The notes under the pieces are model-generated. The model was not told the origin of the DNA, ran no database searches, and was given only the letters and a program-made list of their open reading frames with translations. This document shows, one piece after another, positions 36,909 to 45,336 of a DNA stretch of 64,000 nucleotides. How positions within the stretch are numbered: position 1 is the stretch's first letter; the number at the start of each line of letters is the position of its first letter. Both the position numbers and the translations under genes were made by a program. Origin of the DNA: Clostridia bacterium. GTDB taxonomy: Bacteria > Bacillota > Thermoanaerobacteria > Thermoanaerobacterales > Thermoanaerobacteraceae. The stretch is from the NCBI GenBank assembly GCA_012840485.1, contig DULG01000019.1, forward strand, positions 186,001 through 250,000, written 5' to 3'.

Positions 36909-37967
36909 CTATATCATTCGGGAAAAACTCTCTTGGTCTACACAATAAGTAAGCGCATCCTCTAAAGAAATAATTTCTGCTTTTAAAAGCTGCAAAATAG
37001 ACATATCCATTGTCATCATTCCAAACTTGCTACCTGTTTGAACTGCCGACTGTATCTGGAAAGTCTTCCCTTCTCTTATGAGATTTCTTATAGCAGGAGT
37101 AGCAATCATCACTTCTGTCGCAACTACTCTGCCGCTGTTGTCCTTTTTAGGTATAAGCTGTTGAGAAATAATTCCCTCTAAAACATTGGATAATTGAACT
37201 TTTATCTGCTGTTGTTGATGGGGAGGAAAAACATCAATAATCCTATCGATCGTCTTAACGGCTCCTATTGTGTGAAGAGTGGACAAAACAAGATGTCCTG
37301 TCTCAGCTGCAGTTATGGCAATTTGGATTGTCTCTAAATCCCTCATTTCTCCTACCAGTATCACATCCGGATCTTCCCTTAAAGCAGCTCTTAAAGCAGA
37401 GGCATAAGACACCGCATCATGTCCAATTTCCCTTTGATTCACAATGCTTTTATTGTGCTTGTGCAAATACTCTATAGGGTCCTCCAATGTGAGAATGTGA
37501 CAAGTCCTTTTAGAATTTATCCAGTCCACCATTGCCGCCAGTGTAGTAGATTTGCCACTGCCAGTAGGCCCTGTTACTAGTATAAGCCCTCTTGTCTTTA
37601 AAGCTAAATCTTTTATTATCGGAGGAAGGCCTAACTCCTCTATTGTAGGTATTCTCAAAGCTACAGACCTTATTGCAAGGCTATAACTTCCCCTCTGTTT
37701 ATATACATTTATTCTAAACCTTCCTAACCCTGTAACTGAATAGGACAAGTCAATATCTCCATTTTGTTCTAACTTTTTCAACTGTTCGCTTGTCAATAAA
37801 TCCTTAACTATCTCTTCAATCTGCCCAGGAGTAAAAGGTTCTCCTTCTAATTTTTCTAAATAGCCATTAATTCTGAAAACTGGAGGTACTCCAACTGTTA
37901 TGTGCAAATCTGAAGCTTTTTTTTCAACTACTAATTTTAAAAGTTCCCTTGTATTCATATCCCTCAT
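36909..37967 (-). CDS. pilT: Type IV pilus retraction ATPase PilT
   Basis: A 352-aa hexameric ATPase. It has the PAS-like N-terminal domain (KASDLHITVGVPPVFRING), Walker A GPTGSGKSTTLAAM, the Asp box and Walker B DPDVILVGEMRD, His box HLVLSTLHT and an AIRNLIREGK segment typical of PilT. Presence of PilT implies retractile pili (twitching or DNA uptake). Its start overlaps the pilB stop by 4 nt. Confidence 0.96.
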   Translation of the reverse strand: MRDMNTRELLKLVVEKKASDLHITVGVPPVFRINGYLEKLEGEPFTPGQIEEIVKDLLTSEQLKKLEQNGDIDLSYSVTGLGRFRINVYKQRGSYSLAIRSVALRIPTIEELGLPPIIKDLALKTRGLILVTGPTGSGKSTTLAAMVDWINSKRTCHILTLEDPIEYLHKHNKSIVNQREIGHDAVSYASALRAALREDPDVILVGEMRDLETIQIAITAAETGHLVLSTLHTIGAVKTIDRIIDVFPPHQQQQIKVQLSNVLEGIISQQLIPKKDNSGRVVATEVMIATPAIRNLIREGKTFQIQSAVQTGSKFGMMTMDMSILQLLKAEIISLEDALTYCVDQESFSRMI

Positions 37968-39640
37968 TCCTCGTAAGTTAATCTTAGCATTTCTTCAACT
38001 GTAGTTTTACCCTGCAAAATAAGCCTTTTGGCGCTTTCTCTCAAGGTCTTCATGCCATTTTTTACAGCCTGCGTTTCAATGACATCAGAAGAAACTTTTG
38101 CATTTATAAGCTCCCTAATATCAGAAATAATTGTCATCATCTCATATATAGGAATTCTACCTCTATAACCTGTTTTATTGCAAACAGGACATCCTTTTCC
38201 CTTGTATAAAGTTATATCCTCATCTTCAGAGATGCCTAAAATCTCTTTTTCCTCTTTAGAAGCCTTATAGGAGATTTTGCAATTATCACATATTTTCCTC
38301 GCCAGTCTCTGGGCAATAACCCCTACTACAGAAGAAGCCACAAGATAAGGCTCTATGCCCATATCTATAAGTCTCGTCACAGCTCCTGCAGCATCATTTG
38401 TATGTAAAGTAGATAACACCAAATGACCTGTTATAGCTGACCGGATAGCAATTTCCGCAGTTTCAGTATCTCTAATTTCTCCAATCATTATTATATCCGG
38501 GTCCTGCCTTAAAATTGACCTTAAAGCAGCTGCAAAAGTAAGCCCCGCCTTTTCATTGACTTGTACCTGATTTATACCTTCCAGCGAATACTCAACAGGG
38601 TCTTCAACAGTTATTATATTGACATTTGGCTTATTAAGCTCTTTTAACATTGCATAAAGAGTAGTTGTCTTTCCACTGCCTGTTGGACCTGTCAAAAGCA
38701 CAATGCCATTAGGCCTTTTTATGAGTTTATCAAAAAGCACCAAGTCTTCTTCCTCAAAACCCAATTGATCCTTTGTCATTATAAAATTTTCTTTGTCCAA
38801 AAGCCTTAACACCAATTTTTCTCCAAAGACTGTAGGCAAAGAAGAAACCCTTACATCGATGTTTTTACCACCTGAAGTAAAATCAAATCTCCCATCCTGG
38901 GGAAGCCTTCTTTCTGCAATGTTCATGTTTGCCATGATTTTTACTCTTGTCACAACAGGGGCATGGGTACTCTTTATGGTCCTCATGGCTTCTGTCAGCT
39001 GCCCATCTATTCTAAATCGAATTCTCAAGTCTTTTTCTGTAGGTTCAATGTGAATGTCAGAAGCTCTATTTTTTATCGCCTGTTCAATTATAGAATTTAC
39101 AAACCGCACAGCGGGAGCATTTTGCACTTCTTCCAAAATTTCATTTGGTATTTCTTGCTGGACTTCACTTTGAAACTCTCTTTTAAAGTCCTGCACTGCT
39201 TTTTCTGCCTGTTCTCTTCCGTAAATTCTGTCTATAGCTTTCAAAATGCTACTTTCAGATGCAATTAAAGGCTTCACATTTTGTTTAGTAATGATTCTCA
39301 CATCATCCAGAGCAAATATATTTAGGGGATCTGCCATTGCTACAAGAATACCATCTTCATCTTTTTTAATAGGAATGATAGTATACCTTTTAGCAACAGA
39401 TTCAGGAATTAACTTTGCTACTTCAGGGTCAATATAGTACTTCTGCAAATCCACATGGGGAATACCTAGTTGAAATTCTAAAACCTCAAGAATTTGATTC
39501 TCTGTAACATAACCCAATTTAGTAAGAATTTTACCTAACTTTTCCCCTGTTTTATTGTGAATCTCTATTGCTTGCTTTAGTTGTTCTTCTGTTATGATAC
39601 CAACTTCAAGTAAAAGTTCCCCTAACTTTTTTTTGGCCAT
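37964..39640 (-). CDS. pilB: Type IV pilus extension ATPase PilB
   Basis: A 558-aa GspE/PilB ATPase. The N-terminal GSPII_E domain (1-145, LLLEVGIITEEQLKQAIEIH) can bind c-di-GMP in some relatives. The core has Walker A GPTGSGKTTTLYAM, Walker B DPDIIMIGEIRDTETAEIA, and the zinc tetracysteine CDNC / CPVC. GGAGG precedes the start. It is the first gene of the pilus operon, directly after the riboswitch. Confidence 0.96.
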   Translation of the reverse strand: MAKKKLGELLLEVGIITEEQLKQAIEIHNKTGEKLGKILTKLGYVTENQILEVLEFQLGIPHVDLQKYYIDPEVAKLIPESVAKRYTIIPIKKDEDGILVAMADPLNIFALDDVRIITKQNVKPLIASESSILKAIDRIYGREQAEKAVQDFKREFQSEVQQEIPNEILEEVQNAPAVRFVNSIIEQAIKNRASDIHIEPTEKDLRIRFRIDGQLTEAMRTIKSTHAPVVTRVKIMANMNIAERRLPQDGRFDFTSGGKNIDVRVSSLPTVFGEKLVLRLLDKENFIMTKDQLGFEEEDLVLFDKLIKRPNGIVLLTGPTGSGKTTTLYAMLKELNKPNVNIITVEDPVEYSLEGINQVQVNEKAGLTFAAALRSILRQDPDIIMIGEIRDTETAEIAIRSAITGHLVLSTLHTNDAAGAVTRLIDMGIEPYLVASSVVGVIAQRLARKICDNCKISYKASKEEKEILGISEDEDITLYKGKGCPVCNKTGYRGRIPIYEMMTIISDIRELINAKVSSDVIETQAVKNGMKTLRESAKRLILQGKTTVEEMLRLTYEE

Positions 39641-39660
39641 AAAAATACCTCCAAAAATAA

Positions 39661-39744
39661 TAAAGCCGACATAAAGCCGGTTGCACCACTGTATCCATGA
39701 GGCATAAAGTGCCCAGATATAGCCTCACTTCATCTACTCTTTAT
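39661..39744 (-). promoter_or_regulatory. Class II c-di-GMP riboswitch
   Basis: The 110-nt leader between aroE and pilB contains TGGGCACTT, a small hairpin TATGCC-TCAT-GGATA, and AGTGGTGCAACCGG, the core of the c-di-GMP-II aptamer, with an upstream GATGAAG segment. A P1 stem can form between ATAAAG (39739-39744) and CTTTAT (39671-39676). The 3' strand of P1 is the loop of a competing hairpin CCGGC-TTTAT-GTCGG, followed by CTTTATTATTTTT. Ligand binding should therefore block the terminator-like hairpin, an ON switch. Class II switches control pilus operons in Clostridioides difficile. Confidence 0.88.
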
Positions 39745-39747
39745 AAA

Positions 39748-39776
39748 ATATTCTACAAATTTTGCGTAATTCCTTC
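39748..39776 (-). promoter_or_regulatory. Sigma-H-type promoter of the pilus operon
   Basis: On the minus strand GAAGGAATT (39768-39776) and GTAGAATAT (39748-39756) are separated by 11 nt, a full match to RNAGGAWWW / RNNGAATWW. The whole promoter overlaps the last codons of aroE; the aroE stop TAG is part of the -10 element. Predicted transcription starts near 39742, at the 5' edge of the riboswitch P1 stem. The identical layout precedes spo0A. Confidence 0.78.
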
Positions 39777-40607
39777 TTTTAAATGCATGTAGACCAAATT
39801 TTTGTCGAAAAATCCCCCTGTCCACAACTTGAAAGAATAATTAGCTTGATTAAGTAGCATAGAAAGTCCATTAGAATACTTTATTCCATTCTTTTTCGCA
39901 TGTTTTAAAAGAGCAGTTTCAAAAGGGTTGTAAATAAGGTCATATACAAATTTAGCCCTTGAAACCACACCTTCACTAGCAGGTGAATCCTCCACATTTG
40001 GATGCATTCCAACACTTGTAGTATTAATTAGCATATCTATTTCTTGTATTTTTTCTACTTCATTTATACTGCAATAATCACAATGAACCTCAAATTCTTT
40101 TTCAACATACTCCGACAAATTTTTTGCTCTTTCAACACTTCTATTGGCAATTACCATGGAATCTATTCCTTCTGAAGCAAGAGCCACACAAATTGCCTTA
40201 GAAGCTCCGCCAGCTCCTAAAACAACAGCTTTTCTTCCTTTTATCTCTTCTCCTAATTCTTTTAAAGAATCTATAAAACCATACACATCCGTATTATAAC
40301 CTTCTAAAACTCCCTCTTCATTTATTACAGTGTTGACTGCTCCAATCTTTAAAGCCTCTTCTGATACAACATCTAAATACTTGATGATATTTTCTTTATG
40401 AGGAACAGTGACATTAAAACCCTTTATCCCTAAAGCCTTAACTCCTTTTACTGCGTCTTCTAATTTTTCAGTCAAAACATCAAAAACAGTATATACGCAG
40501 TTTAAGCCTAACGATTTAAAAGCATAATTATGTATCAAAGGAGATAAACTATGCCCTATTGGATGACCTATGAGCCCATACAATTTGGTTTTAGAATCAA
40601 TTTTCAT
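39753..40607 (-). CDS. aroE: Shikimate dehydrogenase
   Basis: A 284-aa NADP-dependent enzyme of the shikimate pathway. Substrate-binding residues are in GHPIGHSLSPLIHN and GFNVTVPHKE, NADP binding in VVLGAGGASKAICVAL, and the C-terminal NGLSMLLNQA is present. ATG 40607 is chosen over the ORF-track TTG at 40616 because AAGGA lies 9 nt upstream. Its last codons overlap the pilus promoter. Confidence 0.95.
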   Translation of the reverse strand: MKIDSKTKLYGLIGHPIGHSLSPLIHNYAFKSLGLNCVYTVFDVLTEKLEDAVKGVKALGIKGFNVTVPHKENIIKYLDVVSEEALKIGAVNTVINEEGVLEGYNTDVYGFIDSLKELGEEIKGRKAVVLGAGGASKAICVALASEGIDSMVIANRSVERAKNLSEYVEKEFEVHCDYCSINEVEKIQEIDMLINTTSVGMHPNVEDSPASEGVVSRAKFVYDLIYNPFETALLKHAKKNGIKYSNGLSMLLNQANYSFKLWTGGFFDKNLVYMHLKEGITQNL

Positions 40608-41097
40608 ATCTCTCAATCCTTTTTAACACATGTCTTTCTGCTTTTCTCATAAGTTTTGTCCAACCTAATTCCTCTTTTGACAAGGGTTTTACCAAAATAG
40701 TGTACAAACCTGCCCTTTTGCCCCCCAAAATATCTGTAAATATTTGGTCTCCTATTAAGGCTGTTTCATGGGGCTTTGCATCTAAAATCTTTAAAGCCTT
40801 TTTAAAAGCTCCTTTTCTCGGTTTAATAGCCCAAGCTATTCCTGGTACATCTATTTTTTCTCTAAATTCATTTACTCTTTTTTTGGTATTATTTGAAACA
40901 AGACAAACTCCAAACCCTTCTTTCTTTACCTTTTCCAGCCACTCAATAGTAGTTTTATCAGGAATTTTTGATTCTTTAGGAACTAAAGTATTATCAATAT
41001 CTAAAACAAGATTAGAAATCCCTTTTTCTTTTAACAAATTTAAATCAATTTTATGGATGCTTTCTACAATCATATCAGGAATTAGCTTTTTATACAT
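40597..41097 (-). CDS. YqeG family HAD IIIA phosphatase
   Basis: A 166-aa HAD-superfamily phosphatase with motif I VLDIDNTLVP, motif II CLVSNN and motif IV LIGDQIFTDILGG. This is the YqeG/GEP4 group, whose mitochondrial relative dephosphorylates phosphatidylglycerophosphate; the bacterial substrate is not settled. YqeG next to aroE is a standard Firmicute arrangement. It has its own sigma-A-type promoter. Confidence 0.9.
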   Translation of the reverse strand: MYKKLIPDMIVESIHKIDLNLLKEKGISNLVLDIDNTLVPKESKIPDKTTIEWLEKVKKEGFGVCLVSNNTKKRVNEFREKIDVPGIAWAIKPRKGAFKKALKILDAKPHETALIGDQIFTDILGGKRAGLYTILVKPLSKEELGWTKLMRKAERHVLKRIERYEN

Positions 41098-41119
41098 ATC
41101 TTCACCTCATTTAGTTAAA

Positions 41120-41149
41120 ATTATATAATAAAAAAAAATAAACTGTCAA
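41120..41149 (-). promoter_or_regulatory. Sigma-A promoter of yqeG-aroE
   Basis: TTGACA (41144-41149) and TATAAT (41120-41125), both perfect, are 18 nt apart on the minus strand, about 20-50 bp before the yqeG start. The -35 lies inside the second arm and loop of the hairpin that ends the iadA transcript. Confidence 0.8.
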
Positions 41150-41161
41150 TACAGACAGTTT
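41130..41161 (-). terminator. Intrinsic terminator upstream of yqeG
   Basis: AAACTGTC pairs with GACAGTTT over a 6-nt loop (41140-41161), followed on the minus strand by ATTTTTTTTTATT. It can end transcripts coming from iadA. The second arm and T-tract overlap the yqeG promoter. Confidence 0.75.
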
Positions 41162-41414
41162 TACCTTCTTTTTGCATACAAAAAATATAATTATATTAAA
41201 TTTTCATTAATTTAACAATATTTAATAAAAAAAATAAATCTTTTTTCATTTTGCTATTTTAAAAGATAATCCGCTCTTTTCTTTAGAAAGTTTTATTTCT
41301 GCCAGTCGCAAGTTTTGTTGAAAACTTTTACAACTATAGAAAATGCTTTAAATTTTACATTGGGTAAATTATAATTTTTTATTAAAAATGTAACAATTTT
41401 ATGATTTGTGGCAC
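41162..41414. other. Gene-free stretch downstream of iadA
   Basis: About 250 bp, extremely AT-rich, with no credible reading frame. A possible minus-strand promoter TTGTTA (41213-41218) / TATAAT (41190-41195), spacer 17, would give only a transcript of about 45 nt before the terminator at 41130-41161. Nothing else is recognisable. Confidence 0.4.
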
Positions 41415-42611
41415 TTATCCCTCAAATGTCCCAAAAATTATTGGTTCTCCATTATTTACCATTAATTTCCCTCGTGCCCATACTTGATACAATTCAATAT
41501 CCGGTGTTAGTACAACAAAATCCGCATCTGAACCTACTTTAATACAACCTTTACGCGGCCACAATTTAAGCACTTTGGCTACATTACTGGTAACAACTTG
41601 AATAGCATCAGCCAATTTTATTCCTTCCTTAAGAACTAAATCTCCTAATTCTTCTAATAGTGAATCTTCATTACCAATCCCTAAACCTATTATGTTACCA
41701 TTTTCATCAAATCGAGGTATGCTTCCATTTCCATCAGAACTTATAGTTATATTATTTAGTTCCACACCAGCATCTAATGCTTCGCGTATTGCTCGACTTG
41801 GTTTAATAGGATCTTTAGAATTTCCCCTTGGGCCTACGCTAGAAGTAATATCTATAAAACCACCATATTTACCCCACTCTATTGCCTGTTTAAATAGCCA
41901 AGGATTGCGATTAAGATGAGTAGGTAAAAATTGTGTAATTGGAATTTCTGTTTCTTTTACAATAGCAAAAAGCATATCTAATCCAGCTTTGCCATCTCCT
42001 ACATGTACGTTTACAATTCCTGCTTTACCGCTTAACATGCCACCTACACGAGCTTCTGCTGCTAATTTTTGTATTTCTTCCCGTAAAGGCTGGGCGGAAC
42101 GATGGTCAGAAATAGCAATTTCACCTGCTCCTATTACTTTATCTATAAGAATTAAATCAGAACGTACACTTCCTGTAATGGTAGGAGTAGGAACTTCATA
42201 AGCACCAGTATAAATATAAGTTGTAATTCCTTCCTCCTCTAAACCTCGTGCTTTAGCAAGTAAACTAGTTACATGCCTTGTAATACCATCTGTGCCAAGA
42301 CAGCCCACCATCGTAGTAATACCCGCTCTAGTTGCTGTAGATAGGGTCACTTCCGGTGTTCTAGTAGCATATCCTCCTTCGCCACCACCCCCTATCATAT
42401 GAACATGCGAATCAATAAAGCCTGGTACCAAAATATAGCCATCTAGTAAAATCTCTTCATACTCCCAACTAACCGGCATTTCTATATGAGGTTCAATTGC
42501 AGCAACTTTTTCTCCTGCTATTAATACATCCTGCTTTCCTAAATCTATCGGTCCTACTATGTGTGCGCCACGTAACACAACAAAAAAAGATTTTTGTTGG
42601 ATGCTTTGCAT
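41415..42611 (-). CDS. iadA: Isoaspartyl dipeptidase
   Basis: A 398-aa amidohydrolase-fold zinc enzyme that cleaves beta-aspartyl dipeptides from damaged proteins. It shows the metal motif GFIDSHVHMIGGGGEGG, a metal-binding loop around THLNRNPWLF, SDHRSAQPL and the substrate-binding ISSDGNGSIPRFDENG. Length fits IadA (about 390 aa). Unlike the rest of the window it stands alone between two gene-free stretches of about 300 bp and has no functional link to sigK or yqeG, which hints at later insertion. Confidence 0.93.
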   Translation of the reverse strand: MQSIQQKSFFVVLRGAHIVGPIDLGKQDVLIAGEKVAAIEPHIEMPVSWEYEEILLDGYILVPGFIDSHVHMIGGGGEGGYATRTPEVTLSTATRAGITTMVGCLGTDGITRHVTSLLAKARGLEEEGITTYIYTGAYEVPTPTITGSVRSDLILIDKVIGAGEIAISDHRSAQPLREEIQKLAAEARVGGMLSGKAGIVNVHVGDGKAGLDMLFAIVKETEIPITQFLPTHLNRNPWLFKQAIEWGKYGGFIDITSSVGPRGNSKDPIKPSRAIREALDAGVELNNITISSDGNGSIPRFDENGNIIGLGIGNEDSLLEELGDLVLKEGIKLADAIQVVTSNVAKVLKLWPRKGCIKVGSDADFVVLTPDIELYQVWARGKLMVNNGEPIIFGTFEG

Positions 42612-42913
42612 TTATAATTAGCCCCCTCTTTTCTATTTTTCATACTTAAACAATTCTTAATTTCCTTTATTTTAACCTGTTCGAATTAAAGCGTCTACAA
42701 GAATATACTAACACCAAAATATATACGATAACAAGTTATCTTAGGTTTTTTTATAAATGCCATTGTTAACTACATATTAAGCTACTTATATTATAAATAA
42801 AATATTTTGTAATTAAAATCGGCTTCTTCAAGTTTTTCGTAACTCAAACTGATTATAATGACATATTTATTTGATCACTAGAAAATCAAGAGTAGCTTTA
42901 AAGTTTTAATTTT
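42612..42913. other. Gene-free stretch upstream of iadA with a short palindrome
   Basis: About 300 bp of AT-rich DNA between sigK and iadA. It holds a perfect 14-bp palindrome GATAACAAGTTATC (42727-42740) about 120 bp before iadA, overlapping a weak TTGTTA -35-like hexamer with a TAGTAT 18 nt further on. GAGGGGG precedes the iadA ATG. I see no terminator of standard form after sigK. Confidence 0.4.
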
Positions 42914-43609
42914 TTACATAGAAAGTTCTTTAAAAAGCTTATTTAAAGCCTTTTTTTCAATCCTTGAAACATAAGAGCGAGATATGCCTAACATCTTTGC
43001 TATCTCCCTTTGCGTCCTAACTTTCCCGTTATACAATCCATATCTCATTTCTATAATTAATTGTTCTCTATTTTTTAATACGCTGTTCATCTTATTGTAC
43101 AACTTCTTAATTTGAAGTTTTTTCTCTACTTGGTCTGATATCTCATCCTCATCTGTACCAAGTACGTCCATCAAAGATATTTCATTTCCTTCTTTATCCA
43201 CTCCAATAGGATCTTGGAGGAAAACTTCTCCTTTCATCTTTTTTTCTGCTCGTATAGCCATAAGTATTTCATTCTCTATGCACTTTGCTGCATAGGTGGC
43301 AAGATGAGTACCTTTAGAAGAGTCAAAAGTATTTATGGCTTTTATAAGACCTATTGTCCCAATAGAAATCAAGTCATCTATGTCCTTTCCAGTGCCACTG
43401 TACTTTTTAACAACATGGGCTACTAATCTTAAATTTCTCTCTATCAAAATATTTCTCGCTTCCTCGTCGCCGTTTTTATATGCTTCTAAATATTTTTTTT
43501 CTTCCTCTGCAGTGAGTGGATTTGGGAAAGAGTTAGTATTTGTCAAATAGCCAAGGTTTAAGATTTCCTTTACAATCGAAGCTAAAATTGCAACAACAAC
43601 TTCCCACAT
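42914..43609 (-). CDS. sigK: Mother-cell RNA polymerase sigma factor SigK
   Basis: A 231-aa sigma-70 family factor for late mother-cell genes. An N-terminal pro-sequence (hydrophobic, about 1-22) is followed by NPLTAEEEKKYLEAYKNGDEEA, region 2 (RNLRLVAHVVKKYSGTGKDIDDLISIG, LATYAAKCIENEILM) and region 4 (REIAKMLGISRSYVSRIEKKAL). It is one intact frame with no skin-type insertion. ATG 43609 with AGAGGTGG is preferred to the GTG at 43618. The pro-sequence is removed after SpoIVB signalling. Confidence 0.95.
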   Translation of the reverse strand: MWEVVVAILASIVKEILNLGYLTNTNSFPNPLTAEEEKKYLEAYKNGDEEARNILIERNLRLVAHVVKKYSGTGKDIDDLISIGTIGLIKAINTFDSSKGTHLATYAAKCIENEILMAIRAEKKMKGEVFLQDPIGVDKEGNEISLMDVLGTDEDEISDQVEKKLQIKKLYNKMNSVLKNREQLIIEMRYGLYNGKVRTQREIAKMLGISRSYVSRIEKKALNKLFKELSM

Positions 43610-43642
43610 TGCCGCCACCTCTTTAAATCAATATTACACATC

Positions 43643-43670
43643 TATTATATGTAGCTTAAAAAAAATGGTG
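43643..43670 (-). promoter_or_regulatory. Candidate sigma-E/sigma-K promoter of sigK
   Basis: The -10 CATATAATA (43643-43651) matches the sigma-K pattern CATANNNTA fully and the sigma-E pattern CATACAMT at 7 of 8. A -35 CACC lies 15 nt upstream (43667-43670), acceptable for sigma-K; I see no good sigma-E -35. Dual control of sigK is known in Bacillus. Confidence 0.45.
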
Positions 43671-43678
43671 CCTGTACA

Positions 43679-45286
43679 TCAGTATTTCATTATTTCTTCT
43701 GCTATTTCTCTAAAAAGAGGAGCAGCTTTAGTTCCTCCCGTATCGCCATTTTTTACAAAAATTGAAATCGCATATTTAGGGTTGTCATAAGGCACAAAAC
43801 CTATAAACCAAGCGTGATATATATTTAGTTCCTTGCTAACTTCAGCTGATCCTGTTTTGCCGGCACTACCATAGATGGTCTCAGCTTTTTTCCCCGTTCC
43901 TTCTGGGTCAACAACCACCTGTCTCATCATTTCCTTTAAAATTTTGGCTGTCCTTTCACTTATTACCCTATAAGACTTTTTCTGAGATAATTTCTTAATT
44001 TCCTTTCCTTCCTCATCAACTATTGCAGTAGCTAATTGCGGAACATTCCTGACACCCTCATTGGCTATCGTTGCAGTTATATCTGCAGCTTGAAGAGGTG
44101 TCATTAAAACTTCTCCCTGCCCTATTGAAAGATTCCCAATTCCAGCTCCATAAGTATCAAACAATTTAGGCAATCTCCCTATCTGCTCAGGTATTGGCAA
44201 ACCATCGTCACTTTCTATCCCAAATTTTCTCGCCATCTCTAAAATATTTTTTGCTCCTGTTATCTGGCCAATTTTTATAAAGGTGGTATTGCAAGAAACT
44301 GCGAAGCCTTTTACAATGTTTATTATCCCATGGCTTTCTCCTTTAAAGTCGTGAAACACTACCCCATTTATATCATAGCTGCCACTGCAATAAAAAGTAT
44401 CCTCTAAATTTACTTTGCCGTATTCTAAGGCTGCTGCAGCCACTATAATTTTAAAAATAGAACCAGGAGGATATCCACAAACAGCCTTATTTATAAATTC
44501 TTCATTGGAGCTATCTAAATAAGCTTGAATATTGTTTTGGTCAAAATTGGGCCTACTTGCCATTGCCAAGATATCTCCTGTCTTTACATCTAATACTACC
44601 ACTGCTCCATCTATTTTATGCTTATCAAGGACATTTTCTACAACCTTTTGTATATGATAATCAAGTGTAGTTTTAACTCCCAGTACTTGCTTCCCAGAAG
44701 TTCTTAACCTAACCCCTAACCCTTTTATATAATCATTTCTATTTCCATCAGTAAAGACTGCAATGCTATCTTCTCCTTTGCTGTTTAATATTTCATCAAA
44801 AGTATCTTCTAGGCCCATTTTTTTATCTCCTAGATATCCTATTACATGTCTTGCCAAAGAGTTATGAGAATATCTTTCAGGCAAAGCTAATTTAAAGACT
44901 CCTATAGGCAATTTGTAATTTGAATTAAATTTACCTTCATACTTCACATAACCTTTTGCACTTTTTAAGGAGTTTAGCACCTCCTCATAGTTTACCTCAG
45001 CAATTTCACTTATAATTTTAGCTGCTTTTTCTTTCTCACTTAGCATTTTAGGTATTGCAAATATGTATTCTTTATAATCTCTATCTGTAAAAGGTATCAT
45101 GTTTCTATCATATATTTCTCCTCTTTTATCTAAAATTTTAAAACTTCTAATTTTTTGTTCTAACGCTTTTTGAGAGTAAAATTCTCCTTTGATTATTTGA
45201 ATGTAAAAAAGTCTTCCAACTAAAGCCATAATAAGAATTGACAACAGTACTTTTAAAAATGTAATTCTTTTATCTTTATGGTACAT
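43679..45286 (-). CDS. Class B penicillin-binding protein, PbpI/SpoVD-like
   Basis: A 535-aa transpeptidase with an N-terminal membrane helix (about 8-27), a dimerisation domain (RSFKILDKRGEIYDRN) and a transpeptidase domain with SxxK in PPGSIFKIIV, SxN in VSCNTTF and KTGSAEV. It cross-links peptidoglycan. ATG 45286 with GGAG upstream is preferred to the ORF-track start at 45319. The neighbourhood corresponds to Bacillus yrrR (pbpI), and adjacency to sigK suggests a sporulation role, but a vegetative division role cannot be excluded. Confidence 0.9.
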   Translation of the reverse strand: MYHKDKRITFLKVLLSILIMALVGRLFYIQIIKGEFYSQKALEQKIRSFKILDKRGEIYDRNMIPFTDRDYKEYIFAIPKMLSEKEKAAKIISEIAEVNYEEVLNSLKSAKGYVKYEGKFNSNYKLPIGVFKLALPERYSHNSLARHVIGYLGDKKMGLEDTFDEILNSKGEDSIAVFTDGNRNDYIKGLGVRLRTSGKQVLGVKTTLDYHIQKVVENVLDKHKIDGAVVVLDVKTGDILAMASRPNFDQNNIQAYLDSSNEEFINKAVCGYPPGSIFKIIVAAAALEYGKVNLEDTFYCSGSYDINGVVFHDFKGESHGIINIVKGFAVSCNTTFIKIGQITGAKNILEMARKFGIESDDGLPIPEQIGRLPKLFDTYGAGIGNLSIGQGEVLMTPLQAADITATIANEGVRNVPQLATAIVDEEGKEIKKLSQKKSYRVISERTAKILKEMMRQVVVDPEGTGKKAETIYGSAGKTGSAEVSKELNIYHAWFIGFVPYDNPKYAISIFVKNGDTGGTKAAPLFREIAEEIMKY

Positions 45287-45336
45287 AAAAATTACTCCTT
45301 TCAGGAAAAGTATTCCCAAAAGGAGCAGTTTTTAAC

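Noticed and set aside
42914-43609. skin-type prophage interruption of sigK
   Set aside because: The sigma factor reads as one continuous frame including regions 2 and 4.
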